From Oligoflexia bacterium (GTDB lineage Bacteria > Bdellovibrionota > UBA1018), in contig CAIYTD010000259.1 in assembly GCA_903928955.1 (NCBI GenBank), forward strand, positions 1 to 18,321: 18,321 nucleotides of DNA, in the 5' to 3' direction. The notes under the pieces were generated by a model. The model did no database searches. It saw nothing but the letters and a program-made list of their open reading frames with translations, and was not told the origin of the DNA. Of this stretch, positions 7,221 through 13,729 are shown piece after piece (the stretch's first letter is position 1; every line of letters begins with the position of its first letter). The translations under genes were made by a program, and so were the position numbers.

Positions 7221-8092
7221 GACCGACAATTGGATATATCGATTTATTAGATCAGGCCACAAGTGAAAAGCTTAGAAACGAAGCGCTTTTACCCAAGAAG
7301 TCTTCGCCGCTCAGACCGAGTTCAGCAGGTGCGTGCACGAGGTCTCTTGCCTATGGGCTGATGGAGTATCACCAGAAGGATAATTATCATTGCGAGCCCT
7401 TTGGTCCTTCTGTGCACAGGCTTCTCGCTTTGGGTTCCGCAATTGAAGTGCATCTGATTCAGGAATTAGAATCTTGCGGATTTAAAGCCTTAAATAAGCA
7501 ACATTTGCTGCGTTTTGGTAAAATCGAATCGGCGTTTGATTTATCTATGAGCCAGGAGATCCAGGGGTCCATTGATTTTCTTCTCATTCATAATGAGAAT
7601 CAGTGTGTTGCGGATGTGAAATCGGTGGGAGGAAATAAATACATCTGGAATGCCAAGTCAAAGGCTTATCTGGCTATGAAATCTGTTCAGGTTTTGTCGC
7701 CTCAGTCTTTTTGGATTGAGGATCTTCAGGCTTTTATCGAAGAAGCCAAGGACCCGTTTCTCACCTCCAATCTGGCACAGCTCAATTATTACGCCCACTC
7801 TGAGTTTATCCAGTCGTTAGGAATGGATCATGCTGTGATTTTGCAATATTCAAAATCAGATAGCCAGTTGAGAGAATTTAGATTTAAGCCCTCACACGAT
7901 TTATTCATTCAAACATCAAAAAAGTTTCAGGTCGCGCTCGACGCTGCAGCCCAGGGTAGTCCTGAGCTTGCAAGGCGCGATCATGAGAAAGACAGTGTCG
8001 CTTGTCGCTACTGTAGATACGAGCATGTCTGTAAAACCGTTTCAGAGGATGCGTCTTCTGAACTAAAAAAAGGAGCCGAAAATGGCATTTAA
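7214..8092 (+). CDS. Cas4/RecB-like PD-(D/E)XK nuclease with Fe-S cysteines
   Basis: The single-strand-type exonuclease carries the full RecB/Cas4 motif set: H80 in GSAIEVH, D121 in GSIDFLL, D134-V-K136 in ADVKS, and QxxxY at Q189-Y193. One cysteine near the N-terminus (C41) and three near the C-terminus (C264-x2-C267-x5-C273) match the 4Fe-4S staple of Cas4 and AddB. There are no Cas genes or CRISPR repeats nearby, so a phage role in DNA end processing or recombination next to the polymerase is more likely than spacer acquisition. It overlaps the polymerase by 7 bases and the next gene by 11, so all three are probably co-translated. Confidence 0.88.
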   Translation: MLGPTIGYIDLLDQATSEKLRNEALLPKKSSPLRPSSAGACTRSLAYGLMEYHQKDNYHCEPFGPSVHRLLALGSAIEVHLIQELESCGFKALNKQHLLRFGKIESAFDLSMSQEIQGSIDFLLIHNENQCVADVKSVGGNKYIWNAKSKAYLAMKSVQVLSPQSFWIEDLQAFIEEAKDPFLTSNLAQLNYYAHSEFIQSLGMDHAVILQYSKSDSQLREFRFKPSHDLFIQTSKKFQVALDAAAQGSPELARRDHEKDSVACRYCRYEHVCKTVSEDASSELKKGAENGI

Positions 8093-8402
8093 GGAAATAG
8101 GAAAAAAAGTAGTTGGAGAATATGACGTTTTTAGATTTGAAAAAGTGGGAGACAGAATTGAGGGAGAGTACTTAGGGCATCGCACGGTAGATCCTCCTGG
8201 GATAGAGCCTTTCGTTGGCTATCAACTAAAACCAAAAGATAAGAAAGCGATTTCATTCAGCGGTGGAGATCAACTCAAGGAGTTGGAAAAGGTTGCCATC
8301 GGAACCACGATTCGAGTCACTTATAACGGAAAAATTACGACTAAACGTAACCGAACGATGAATGATTTTACTATTGAAGTGGACGAGTCCGAAGCGGCTT
8401 GA
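8082..8402 (+). CDS. Small protein of the replication module, possible OB-fold
   Basis: This 106-residue protein is predicted almost entirely beta-stranded: FRFEKVGDRIEGEYLGHR, then a Lys-rich centre, then TTIRVTYNGKITTKRN and an acidic tail (VDESEAA). A five-strand pattern with an acidic C-terminus is reminiscent of phage single-strand DNA-binding proteins, and the gene sits directly behind a polymerase and a nuclease. No signature residue proves this. The start is supported by an AAAAAAAGGAG-type site and an 11-base overlap with the nuclease gene. The transcript probably ends or is controlled in the palindromic region just downstream. Confidence 0.6.
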   Translation: MAFKEIGKKVVGEYDVFRFEKVGDRIEGEYLGHRTVDPPGIEPFVGYQLKPKDKKAISFSGGDQLKELEKVAIGTTIRVTYNGKITTKRNRTMNDFTIEVDESEAA

Positions 8403-8423
8403 GTGAGATTAATTAACAAGATT

Positions 8424-8486
8424 AAAGTCTAATTAGAATGAAATGAAAAGTTGTCAAAAGCTTGATTTTTATTCTAATTAGACTTT
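8424..8486. promoter_or_regulatory. Twin palindromic operators forming a 16-bp inverted repeat
   Basis: AAAGTCTAATTAGAAT (8424-8439) is the exact reverse complement of 8471-8486; counting a T·G and three more pairs the stem reaches 20 positions. Each arm holds its own perfect palindrome TCTAATTAGA (8428-8437 and 8473-8482), 45 bp centre to centre. The right one overlaps the -10 of the promoter at 8451-8478. The layout fits two operators for a dimeric repressor, possibly with looping. It lacks the GC stem and T-tract of a terminator. Confidence 0.65.
8451..8478 (+). promoter_or_regulatory. Sigma70-type promoter of the DUF3223-HNH gene
   Basis: TTGTCA (8451-8456) and TCTAAT (8473-8478), each 5 of 6 to consensus, are spaced by 16 nt. 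The -10 lies inside the right operator palindrome. A GAGGAG ribosome binding site follows before the ATG at 8507. The gene therefore appears to have its own repressible promoter inside the replication operon. Confidence 0.65.
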
Positions 8487-8506
8487 GATCCTACGAGGAG
8501 TTTTAT

Positions 8507-9217
8507 ATGGTTATCGGGAATAAGGAATTTAAGTCACAGAAGGGAGCTATCGAATATACAAGGGCAATAGCAAGAAAGTATGGGAGCCTTGCCTACATCC
8601 ATGGTGGTGATGATTTTGAATATCTTATGGCTCTCTTTGAGCGTCACCCCAAGAGTATTAAAAAGCTTGGGTGTGGGATTAGAGCATTCAAAGTCATTAC
8701 AAACTTTGGAGGCCACCTTGCTTTTAGTATTATTCGCATGGACGGAACTGAGGATGATTTTTCTTTCATCTCCTGCGTAAAAGGCAAAGAACGCTCAGGT
8801 AAAGCCTATTTGAAGGAAGCCATGAGGCAGGCTATTGCGCTTCAGGTTTCTGTTTTTAAGGAATACAAAGCCATGGAGTTTAAAGCGCTTCATCCAGATG
8901 CAGATGGAGTGAACGATTTTGAGTGTGATGGTTGCAAAGTAAGAATCAATCAAAGCCTGGATGCGCATGTGGATCACGTCATTGAATTTAGTCGTCTCCA
9001 AGAAGCATTTATCGAAGGGAGAAATGATATTCCTAAGATATTTAACGACCGATATCATGGGCTAAAAGAATTTAGGTTATCTGACATGAACTTTTCCGAT
9101 GAGTGGGAGAAATTTCATGGAGAGGAAACGATATTTAGAATTTTATGCTCGGTGTGTAATTCAATGCGGTTAACGAAGAATTTAATTGGAGATGGGAAGA
9201 GGAGTTTAAATGTCTAA
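8507..9217 (+). CDS. DUF3223 domain fused to HNH-type zinc nuclease domain
   Basis: The N-terminal part (about 7-95) matches the DUF3223/DeCL pattern: FKSQKGAIEYTRAI, DFEYLMALFERHP, KKLGCGIRAF and FSIIRMDGTEDDFSF. The C-terminal part (about 135-225) has CDGC (C140, C143), HVDHV (H154, D156, H157) and CSVCN (C214, C217, N218). This is the order of a Cys4-zinc HNH endonuclease with its DH catalytic pair. The protein probably binds and cuts nucleic acid. Many phage HNH proteins act as homing or packaging nucleases or as anti-competitor factors, and which applies here is not visible. It has its own promoter and twin operators and overlaps the next gene by 8 bases, the signature of a moron-like insertion. 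Confidence 0.8.
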   Translation: MVIGNKEFKSQKGAIEYTRAIARKYGSLAYIHGGDDFEYLMALFERHPKSIKKLGCGIRAFKVITNFGGHLAFSIIRMDGTEDDFSFISCVKGKERSGKAYLKEAMRQAIALQVSVFKEYKAMEFKALHPDADGVNDFECDGCKVRINQSLDAHVDHVIEFSRLQEAFIEGRNDIPKIFNDRYHGLKEFRLSDMNFSDEWEKFHGEETIFRILCSVCNSMRLTKNLIGDGKRSLNV

Positions 9218-9524
9218 TGTAAGTGGATGCAATATGAGTCGGCAAGTTTTTTTAGAAGATGACGTAGTTTTGGAGTCTTTGTTAGAGCTTAAGCCTAAGG
9301 AAGCAGCGATATTCCCTTTTTTTTTAATTTTGCATTTAGCCCGCACTGAAAACTTAGTTGGTAGGTTTTCAGTGAAATTTATTTCTAATGGGATCAATAA
9401 AAGTCCATCAACCATACGCAGAGCGCTTGATGGACTTATTATAAAAAAATACATCAAGCGAATCAGAATAGATTACGGGTATGGCACTGTGTATCGTTTG
9501 ATTAAAAGATGGACGAAAGGCTAA
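9210..9524 (+). CDS. Stand-alone winged-helix protein, paralogue of the adjacent initiator N-terminus
   Basis: This 104-aa protein is little more than one winged-helix domain: EAAIFPFFLILHLAR, GRFSVKFISNGINKSPSTIR, then ALDGLIIKKYIKRIRIDYGYG. It aligns along nearly its whole length with residues 8-100 of the next protein (shared GRFS-FI-NG-KSP-SIR-AL-GLI-K-YIK and YGN-YRL-KRW). GAGGAG six bases before the ATG supports the start. A gene duplication is the simplest origin. Without linker or loader domain it could bind the same origin repeats and act as a copy-number regulator or anti-initiator; that is inference. Confidence 0.72.
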   Translation: MSNVSGCNMSRQVFLEDDVVLESLLELKPKEAAIFPFFLILHLARTENLVGRFSVKFISNGINKSPSTIRRALDGLIIKKYIKRIRIDYGYGTVYRLIKRWTKG

Positions 9525-9535
9525 GGGGTTATAGT

Positions 9536-10489
9536 ATGGGTAAAATTAATGAAAGGTTTACACCTTTTTTAGATGATTTAATTCTAGAGTCGTTTGATGA
9601 TCTTGAATTAGATGAAGTGGCAATATTTCTTTTTTTAACTCTTCATATGTTCCGATTTGACGGCGCATCTAAGAAAAGGAAGAATGGAGCTGGTAGGTTT
9701 TCTGCTTCTTTTATAGCTAATGGTGTGAAAAGAAGTCCAACCAGTATCCGGGAAGCCTTGGCTGGTCTTATTGACAAGGGGTATATTAAGCAGGTAGAAA
9801 AGAATTATCGGTATGGGAATTCATATCAGATTTTAAAGAATTGGGTTTATACTAAGCAGCTCACTTCAGGACAACAGCCGGATCGTGGTGGGGCGTCAGC
9901 TAGCCCACGCGGGGATGATAACCAGCTCACACATGGAAGTAACCTAGGTCGCGGCGGGACGATAGCAGCTAACGGCGAGCAGGTAGCTAGCTCACGGCTG
10001 GGCGTTAGCCAGCTCACCGCCGGCCGTGAGAATAGTAATATATATAATAAGAGTAAGAGTATTGAGACTCCCTCCGGTCGCCTCAACCTCAACCAACTGG
10101 TTCAAAAAAAAGAAGAAGAGAAAACTTTAACCAGAGAAAACAAAGAAGAAAAAGAGCAGAAGGAACCCAAGTCGACTCTATGGCCATACTATGCGTCGGA
10201 GTTAAAGCGCAGACATGGGATCGAGGCCGCGAGGGGTGCCAAGGAAAACACCCTGGGCAAAAAGCTCGAGTCTCAGTTTGGTTTGGAGAAAGCCAAGGCA
10301 GCGGTCGACGCCTATCTGTCAGACACCGACCCCTTTGTCAAAGACTACGCTTATCAATTGGGGCTTCTATTTTCTCAGCGACAAAAGTATCTGGCTAAAG
10401 CGCCTGTCAAACGAACCGAGAGAAGAATAATCGATTCGTGTGAAGACCCAAACTCTCCACGCTCTGTTTTTAATTACGGCAAGAGGTAA
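9536..10489 (+). CDS. Phage replication initiator/helicase-loader protein (lambda O-like architecture)
   Basis: The 317-aa protein has three parts. An N-terminal winged helix (about 1-100, GRFSASFIANGVKRSPTSIR) comes first. A Gly/Gln/Ser-rich linker (about 105-180) has recurrent QLT-G and RGG units, followed by a charged Lys/Glu stretch. The C-terminal helical domain (about 210-300, LWPYYASELKRRHGIEAARGAKENT then FVKDYAYQLGLLFSQRQKYL) resembles the C-terminal domain of phage replication/helicase-loading proteins. The start at 9536 is chosen for AAGGGG upstream; an in-frame ATG at 9509 inside the preceding gene would add nine residues. The linker DNA holds direct repeats and an AT-rich tract like an origin. 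It probably recruits the helicase at 11361. Confidence 0.75.
   Translation: MGKINERFTPFLDDLILESFDDLELDEVAIFLFLTLHMFRFDGASKKRKNGAGRFSASFIANGVKRSPTSIREALAGLIDKGYIKQVEKNYRYGNSYQILKNWVYTKQLTSGQQPDRGGASASPRGDDNQLTHGSNLGRGGTIAANGEQVASSRLGVSQLTAGRENSNIYNKSKSIETPSGRLNLNQLVQKKEEEKTLTRENKEEKEQKEPKSTLWPYYASELKRRHGIEAARGAKENTLGKKLESQFGLEKAKAAVDAYLSDTDPFVKDYAYQLGLLFSQRQKYLAKAPVKRTERRIIDSCEDPNSPRSVFNYGKR
9857..10050 (+). other. Candidate replication origin inside the initiator gene
   Basis: A GC-rich stretch, unlike its surroundings, repeats the octamer YAGCTMAC at 9857, 9923, 9966, 9988 and 10010, with a variant at 9897. The last three copies begin exactly 22 bp apart (two helical turns). Directly behind them, 10031-10050 is almost pure A/T. 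Iterons next to an AT-rich unwinding tract, placed between the DNA-binding and loader parts of the initiator gene, are the arrangement of lambda ori within gene O. Biochemical function is inference. Confidence 0.55.
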
Positions 10490-10491
10490 CT

Positions 10492-11373
10492 ATGTGGATA
10501 GACTCGGGACAATTCTACGCGCTCAACGATCAGAGCAAAGACGCGATGGGTATGTTTGGTATTCCAGGCGCTGATGCCCACTCATGGAATAAAAAAGGCT
10601 ACGGTATTTTTTGGACTGTGAATAGCTTTGACGGGAAAAGGCAAATCGTAAACCTCACGCAAGTCAACGGATGGGTAGTTGACATGGATAATGGCACAAA
10701 GCAGGAGATGCTGGTTCAAATTAAAAAAGGACTAGTGCCATCGATGGTTGTTGAAACCAAACGCGGGTACCATGTTTATTTCAAAGCGAAGGATGGGACT
10801 AAAGAAAACTGGAATCTGATTATTAAGAATTATTTAGTTCCGTTTTATCATTCAGATAGGAATGCTGTAGATTTAGCTAGAGTTTTACGTCGCCCAGGAT
10901 TCCTGCACATGAAAGATCCAACTAATCCGTTTCTGATTAAAACTGTTTGGGAGCATGACGTTCAATACTCAGAAAAAGAAATGATTCTGTTTTATGAGTC
11001 TAGAATCAAGACCGCAAAAAAAGCGATCCTAGAAAAAAAGCAAACTAGAATTGATTCAGATAAAAAATGGCGCAAGCTTTACGGTCCATTCTGGGAGCAG
11101 GTGAAAAAGATCGATTGTGAGTCTGCTCTCAATACACTTTCAGGAACAGAGTATGTGCAGTTTGAAACTTACAAATTCTCAGATACGGGATCTGGTAAAA
11201 AAAACATTTACGTCAACGGCAATTCAACCGCGTGTTGGATTGATCAAGAGGGATTGATCGGATCTTCAAGCGGCGGTGGTCCAACAATTGCTCAATGGCT
11301 TAATTGGTTTCATAAAGACTATTCTAAAACAATTCAAATCATCAAAGAGGTATTCCCACAATGCAAGAACTAA
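10492..11373 (+). CDS. RepB/AEP-type DNA primase
   Basis: The archaeo-eukaryotic-type primase core shows three motifs in order: WVVDMDNG with the metal-binding pair D64 and D66, RGYHVYF with H94, and DLARVLRRPGFLHMKDP (about 127-143). The last is the R-x-L-R-x-PG signature of RepB-family plasmid and phage primases. The enzyme would make primers for the family B polymerase at 5169. A C-terminal domain (about 195-290) contains FETYKFSDTGSGKKNIYVNG and PTIAQWLNWF. I cannot name it; it may couple to the helicase, whose gene overlaps by 13 bases. GAGG upstream of the ATG supports the start. Confidence 0.8.
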   Translation: MWIDSGQFYALNDQSKDAMGMFGIPGADAHSWNKKGYGIFWTVNSFDGKRQIVNLTQVNGWVVDMDNGTKQEMLVQIKKGLVPSMVVETKRGYHVYFKAKDGTKENWNLIIKNYLVPFYHSDRNAVDLARVLRRPGFLHMKDPTNPFLIKTVWEHDVQYSEKEMILFYESRIKTAKKAILEKKQTRIDSDKKWRKLYGPFWEQVKKIDCESALNTLSGTEYVQFETYKFSDTGSGKKNIYVNGNSTACWIDQEGLIGSSSGGGPTIAQWLNWFHKDYSKTIQIIKEVFPQCKN

Positions 11374-12449
11374 ATAACGTTGGAGATTTTAGCCTGATGG
11401 AAGGTGTTGAAAGAGTTGAGTCTAGAATTACAAGAGAACGAGCAAGTCGACTTGAAAACGCAAAAGATGTTTTATCGTTTGGTTTAAGTTTTCTAGATGA
11501 AGCACTAGGAGGCATATTCAAAAATGATTTGATTCTACTTGGAGCTAAAACAGGATTTGGAAAATCGCAGCTTGCAATGTTAATTGCTTTAACAAATACG
11601 AGAGCAGGCAAGAGAGTTTTATTTTTAGCGCTAGAGGCAGAAGAGTTCGAAATTGAACGAAGGCTAAAGTATCAAATCATTGCAGATAAGTTTTACGATA
11701 TGCCCAACAGGCCCAGCATCCGTCTCAACTTCATGGATTGGTATAACGGAAAGTTTGATTCTGTTTTAGACCAACTAGAAAAAGAAGCCGAAGAAGAGGT
11801 AAAAAAAACACGCGGTTTAATTACTTACTATCGCGGCAGTAGTTTTGGAGTAGATGATTTTGAAAGAATTTCTTTGGGAATGAAAGATCAAGTGGATCTC
11901 ATCATCATCGATCATCTGCATTATTTTGATTTCGAAGACGAGAATGAAAATCGAGCTGTTAAAAACGTAGTCAAGAAAATTAGAGATTGTGCTTTGATTC
12001 ATGGCAAACCTGTTATTCTGATTGCTCATGTTAGAAAATCAGATCGGCGGATGAAACAGCTGATTCCTGACATCGAGGATTTTCATGGCTCAAGCGATAC
12101 CGGAAAGATTTGCACGAAGGCTTTGACCATCGCTCCCTGCTACGACGAGGCCCACATGATTCCCAATCAGAGGCAAACCTATTTTCAAATTCTAAAATGC
12201 CGGATGGATGCCTCTCGAACGAATTTAACGGGGCTCCTTTCGTTCAACGTTGGACTGCAGCGGTATGAGCAGGAGTATTTCGTGGGTAGGCTCTCGTTTG
12301 ATGGGACGGAGTTTAAAAAGCTTTCAACCAAAGAAGTTCCGTTTTGGGCAAGCAGTGCAGTTCTCGACCCTGAGAGAAACGAAAATGAAGCGGGTGAGAG
12401 CTCAGAGCGGGCTAAAAAAGCAATCGATCAACTGAAGCTTTCAGGCTGA
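11361..12449 (+). CDS. DnaB/RecA-fold replicative helicase (SF4-like)
   Basis: RecA-fold ATPase with Walker A GAKTGFGKS (61-69), a glutamate-bearing strand LFLALEAEE (about 87-95), Walker B LIIIDHLHYF (D184) and the sensor strand PVILIAHVRK (217-225). This is the order seen in DnaB-family helicases. There is no DnaB N-terminal domain; the leader is only about 45 residues, as in phage T7-like or KaiC-like minimal forms. The protein should encircle and unwind DNA at the fork with the preceding primase, whose gene overlaps by 13 bases. The last 30 residues are charged and probably disordered. A recombination ATPase of RadA/KaiC type is the main alternative. Confidence 0.82.
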   Translation: MQELNNVGDFSLMEGVERVESRITRERASRLENAKDVLSFGLSFLDEALGGIFKNDLILLGAKTGFGKSQLAMLIALTNTRAGKRVLFLALEAEEFEIERRLKYQIIADKFYDMPNRPSIRLNFMDWYNGKFDSVLDQLEKEAEEEVKKTRGLITYYRGSSFGVDDFERISLGMKDQVDLIIIDHLHYFDFEDENENRAVKNVVKKIRDCALIHGKPVILIAHVRKSDRRMKQLIPDIEDFHGSSDTGKICTKALTIAPCYDEAHMIPNQRQTYFQILKCRMDASRTNLTGLLSFNVGLQRYEQEYFVGRLSFDGTEFKKLSTKEVPFWASSAVLDPERNENEAGESSERAKKAIDQLKLSG

Positions 12450-12471
12450 TAAAACCTTACTTTCCGGATAA

Positions 12472-12500
12472 TTGACAGGAATTTTAATAAGTGTTTTATT
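12472..12500 (+). promoter_or_regulatory. Candidate promoter for the RusA-Fis pair
   Basis: A consensus TTGACA (12472-12477) is followed after 17 nt by TTTATT (12495-12500, 4 of 6). An imperfect dyad ATTGA/TCAAT covers the expected start site. It lies in the only gap (82 bp) between the helicase and RusA genes. Confidence 0.5.
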
Positions 12501-12531
12501 GAACTAAGTCAATTTAAAGAGGGGCCATTTT

Positions 12532-12942
12532 ATGACTCGACCGAAAAGAAAAAGAGAATACGACTCGCAACCAAAATATTTGTTGGAATTTACAATTCCA
12601 GACCTACCCGCCACAGCGAATGCCATAGGGCGCTCCCACTGGGCCGTGAGAGCGAAAAACTCACGCAAGTGGAGGGATCTAGTGGTTGATTCTGTGTATC
12701 GCCGTAAAAGACCCGTTGAGGCCCTTAGACGGGCATGCTTGACATTGACCCGAAATTCATCGGTGGAACCCGACTACGATAACCTGGTTCATTCCTTCAA
12801 ACCGGTGATCGATGGCTTGGTCGAATCTCAAGTCATTGCGAATGACGACCCCGCAACTATCGGGCAGCCCCACTACCGCTGGGCAGCTGCCAAACGCAAT
12901 CGCGGATTCGTGGTCGTGCGAGTAGAAGAGGAGGCGTCATGA
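12532..12942 (+). CDS. rusA: RusA-family Holliday junction resolvase
   Basis: The 136-aa protein matches RusA: an N-terminal strand LEFTIPDLPATANAI, a basic stretch HWAVRAKNSRKWRDLV, then the catalytic core EPDYDNLVHSFKPVIDGLVE with D81, D83 and D94, and NDDPATI with D105 and D106. These correspond to the conserved acidic residues of E. coli RusA. The enzyme cuts Holliday junctions symmetrically during phage recombination, replication or debranching before packaging. An AGAGGGG site precedes the ATG. Its stop overlaps the start of the Fis-type gene (ATGA), so the two are translationally coupled. Confidence 0.88.
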   Translation: MTRPKRKREYDSQPKYLLEFTIPDLPATANAIGRSHWAVRAKNSRKWRDLVVDSVYRRKRPVEALRRACLTLTRNSSVEPDYDNLVHSFKPVIDGLVESQVIANDDPATIGQPHYRWAAAKRNRGFVVVRVEEEAS

Positions 12943-13220
12943 GCCCAGAGAAAGAAAGAATCATTGCTGAACAGATTGAGCCTATTTTGAAAGAACGGAT
13001 TTCACTGGACGACTTAGCCGCGATCTACACGCGAGCTGCCATTGTCTTTTGCGGAGGCAATAAGAGCCGGGCGTCCCATCTTCTGCAAATTAGCAGGGGA
13101 ATGCTTTGGGGAAAAATTAGGCGTCATGACTGGATCGAGCTATCGGGGAATCAATCGCCGGATACTTTCGCAGCTGCAAAGGTGATCTCGCTAAACGAGT
13201 ACAAGGAAAACAAGATCTAG
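12939..13220 (+). CDS. Fis-type helix-turn-helix regulator, candidate late activator
   Basis: The 93-aa protein has a C-terminal HTH_8 (Fis) pattern at about 32-68: AAIVFCGGNKSRASHLLQIS then RGMLWGKIRRHDWIEL. This is the GN-x-S-x-A-x-x-L-x-I-S-R form of NtrC C-termini but without receiver or ATPase. The N-terminal helix (about 1-30, charged) could mediate dimerisation. The gene is coupled to rusA by an ATGA overlap, so it would be made with the replication genes, before the structural block. That timing and its DNA-binding fold make it the best visible candidate to act at the operator arrays at 13808 and 17096. Its TAG stop shares the CTAG at 13217-13220 with the convergent gene. Confidence 0.7.
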   Translation: MSPEKERIIAEQIEPILKERISLDDLAAIYTRAAIVFCGGNKSRASHLLQISRGMLWGKIRRHDWIELSGNQSPDTFAAAKVISLNEYKENKI

Positions 13221-13471
13221 CCTGTTTTCTTCAGCTCTTCGCGAACAATTCTGCGGATCTTTTCTTCTTCAGTGTTGCCTAAGAATCGATCCTTGAGAGT
13301 TTGATTAATGAGCGTTTGATATCCTATCCCACGCTCCAAAGCGGCAGATTTAACTGCCTGAAGGACATTTTCATCCAGTCGGGTAGAAATGAGCACTTTG
13401 ATATATTTAGGGTCAAACTCATCCAGATCAAGAGTGCTTTTTTTGGCATACTTTATTTTTTTCTTGGCCAT
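13217..13471 (-). CDS. Ribbon-helix-helix antitoxin-like protein (BrnA/CopG type)
   Basis: The 84-aa protein has a basic, Lys-rich N-terminus and a ribbon-helix-helix core VLISTRLDENVLQAVKSAAL then GIGYQTLINQTLKDRF, as in BrnA/CopG-like antitoxins. The GYQTxIN motif is characteristic. The start at 13471 is chosen because GGGAGGA lies just upstream; an in-frame ATG at 13504 lacks this. It overlaps the DUF4160 gene by 44 bases and follows it on the same transcript, in toxin-then-antitoxin order. RHH antitoxins normally bind their own promoter, and an 11-bp tandem repeat lies over the promoter at 13710-13738. It is one of only two minus-strand genes in the phage block. Confidence 0.78.
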   Translation of the reverse strand: MAKKKIKYAKKSTLDLDEFDPKYIKVLISTRLDENVLQAVKSAALERGIGYQTLINQTLKDRFLGNTEEEKIRRIVREELKKTG

Positions 13472-13703
13472 GGTATTCCTCCCATTTTGACATAAGCTCT
13501 TCACGGTGTTGAGTCATTTTCTCAATAATTTGTTTAACATCACTTTTAGCAAATCCAGAACATTCCAATACCTCAAACGAGACTAGGTCTACGGAAAGGC
13601 TAGCATCTTGTAGAACGGCATGACAATGCGGCCTACCGATGTGATTTCTTTCTCTGCTTCTTACTTCTATTCTAATGTTTTTGAGCCATACAACGGTGCT
13701 CAT
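13428..13703 (-). CDS. DUF4160 protein, probable partner of the RHH antitoxin
   Basis: The 91-aa protein fits DUF4160: an N-terminal strand VVWLKNIRIEVRSRERNHIG, then RPHCHAVLQD in the place of the PHxHV motif, a strand ASLSVDLVSFEVLECSGF, and a C-terminal helix KSDVKQIIEKMTQHREELMS with WEEYHG. DUF4160 proteins are often paired with small DNA-binding proteins in toxin-antitoxin-like loci, but their biochemical activity is not well defined. A -10 box lies exactly 6 nt before the ATG, so the message is predicted leaderless; no Shine-Dalgarno could fit. The pair is inserted between the replication and structural blocks and probably acts as a maintenance or defence moron. Confidence 0.72.
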   Translation of the reverse strand: MSTVVWLKNIRIEVRSRERNHIGRPHCHAVLQDASLSVDLVSFEVLECSGFAKSDVKQIIEKMTQHREELMSKWEEYHGQEKNKVCQKKHS

Positions 13704-13707
13704 ATAG

Positions 13708-13729
13708 ATATTGTATATATATTGTATAT
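13708..13729. repeat. Two tandem 11-bp repeats over the DUF4160 promoter, candidate RHH operator
   Basis: ATATTGTATAT occurs twice without spacer. Ribbon-helix-helix repressors typically bind tandem short sites about one helical turn apart, so autoregulation by the antitoxin-like protein is likely. The pairing with that protein is inference. Confidence 0.55.

Noticed and set aside
7214..8092. Cas4-like gene as a sign of a CRISPR locus
   Set aside because: No Cas1/Cas2 or regularly spaced repeats are present; the gene sits inside a phage replication operon.
8424..8486. Inverted repeat read as an intrinsic terminator
   Set aside because: The stem is AT-rich, the loop is 31 nt, no T-tract follows, and the right arm holds a -10 box. 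Operators fit better.
10180..10430. Frames of 71-72 codons inside the initiator gene
   Set aside because: They are shadows of the conserved C-terminal loader domain in its GC-richer part, with no ribosome site or protein character.
13472..13504. Longer start for the RHH protein (ATG at 13504)
   Set aside because: GGGAGGA sits directly before the ATG at 13471, and the extra 11 residues are translated from within the DUF4160 gene with no family match.
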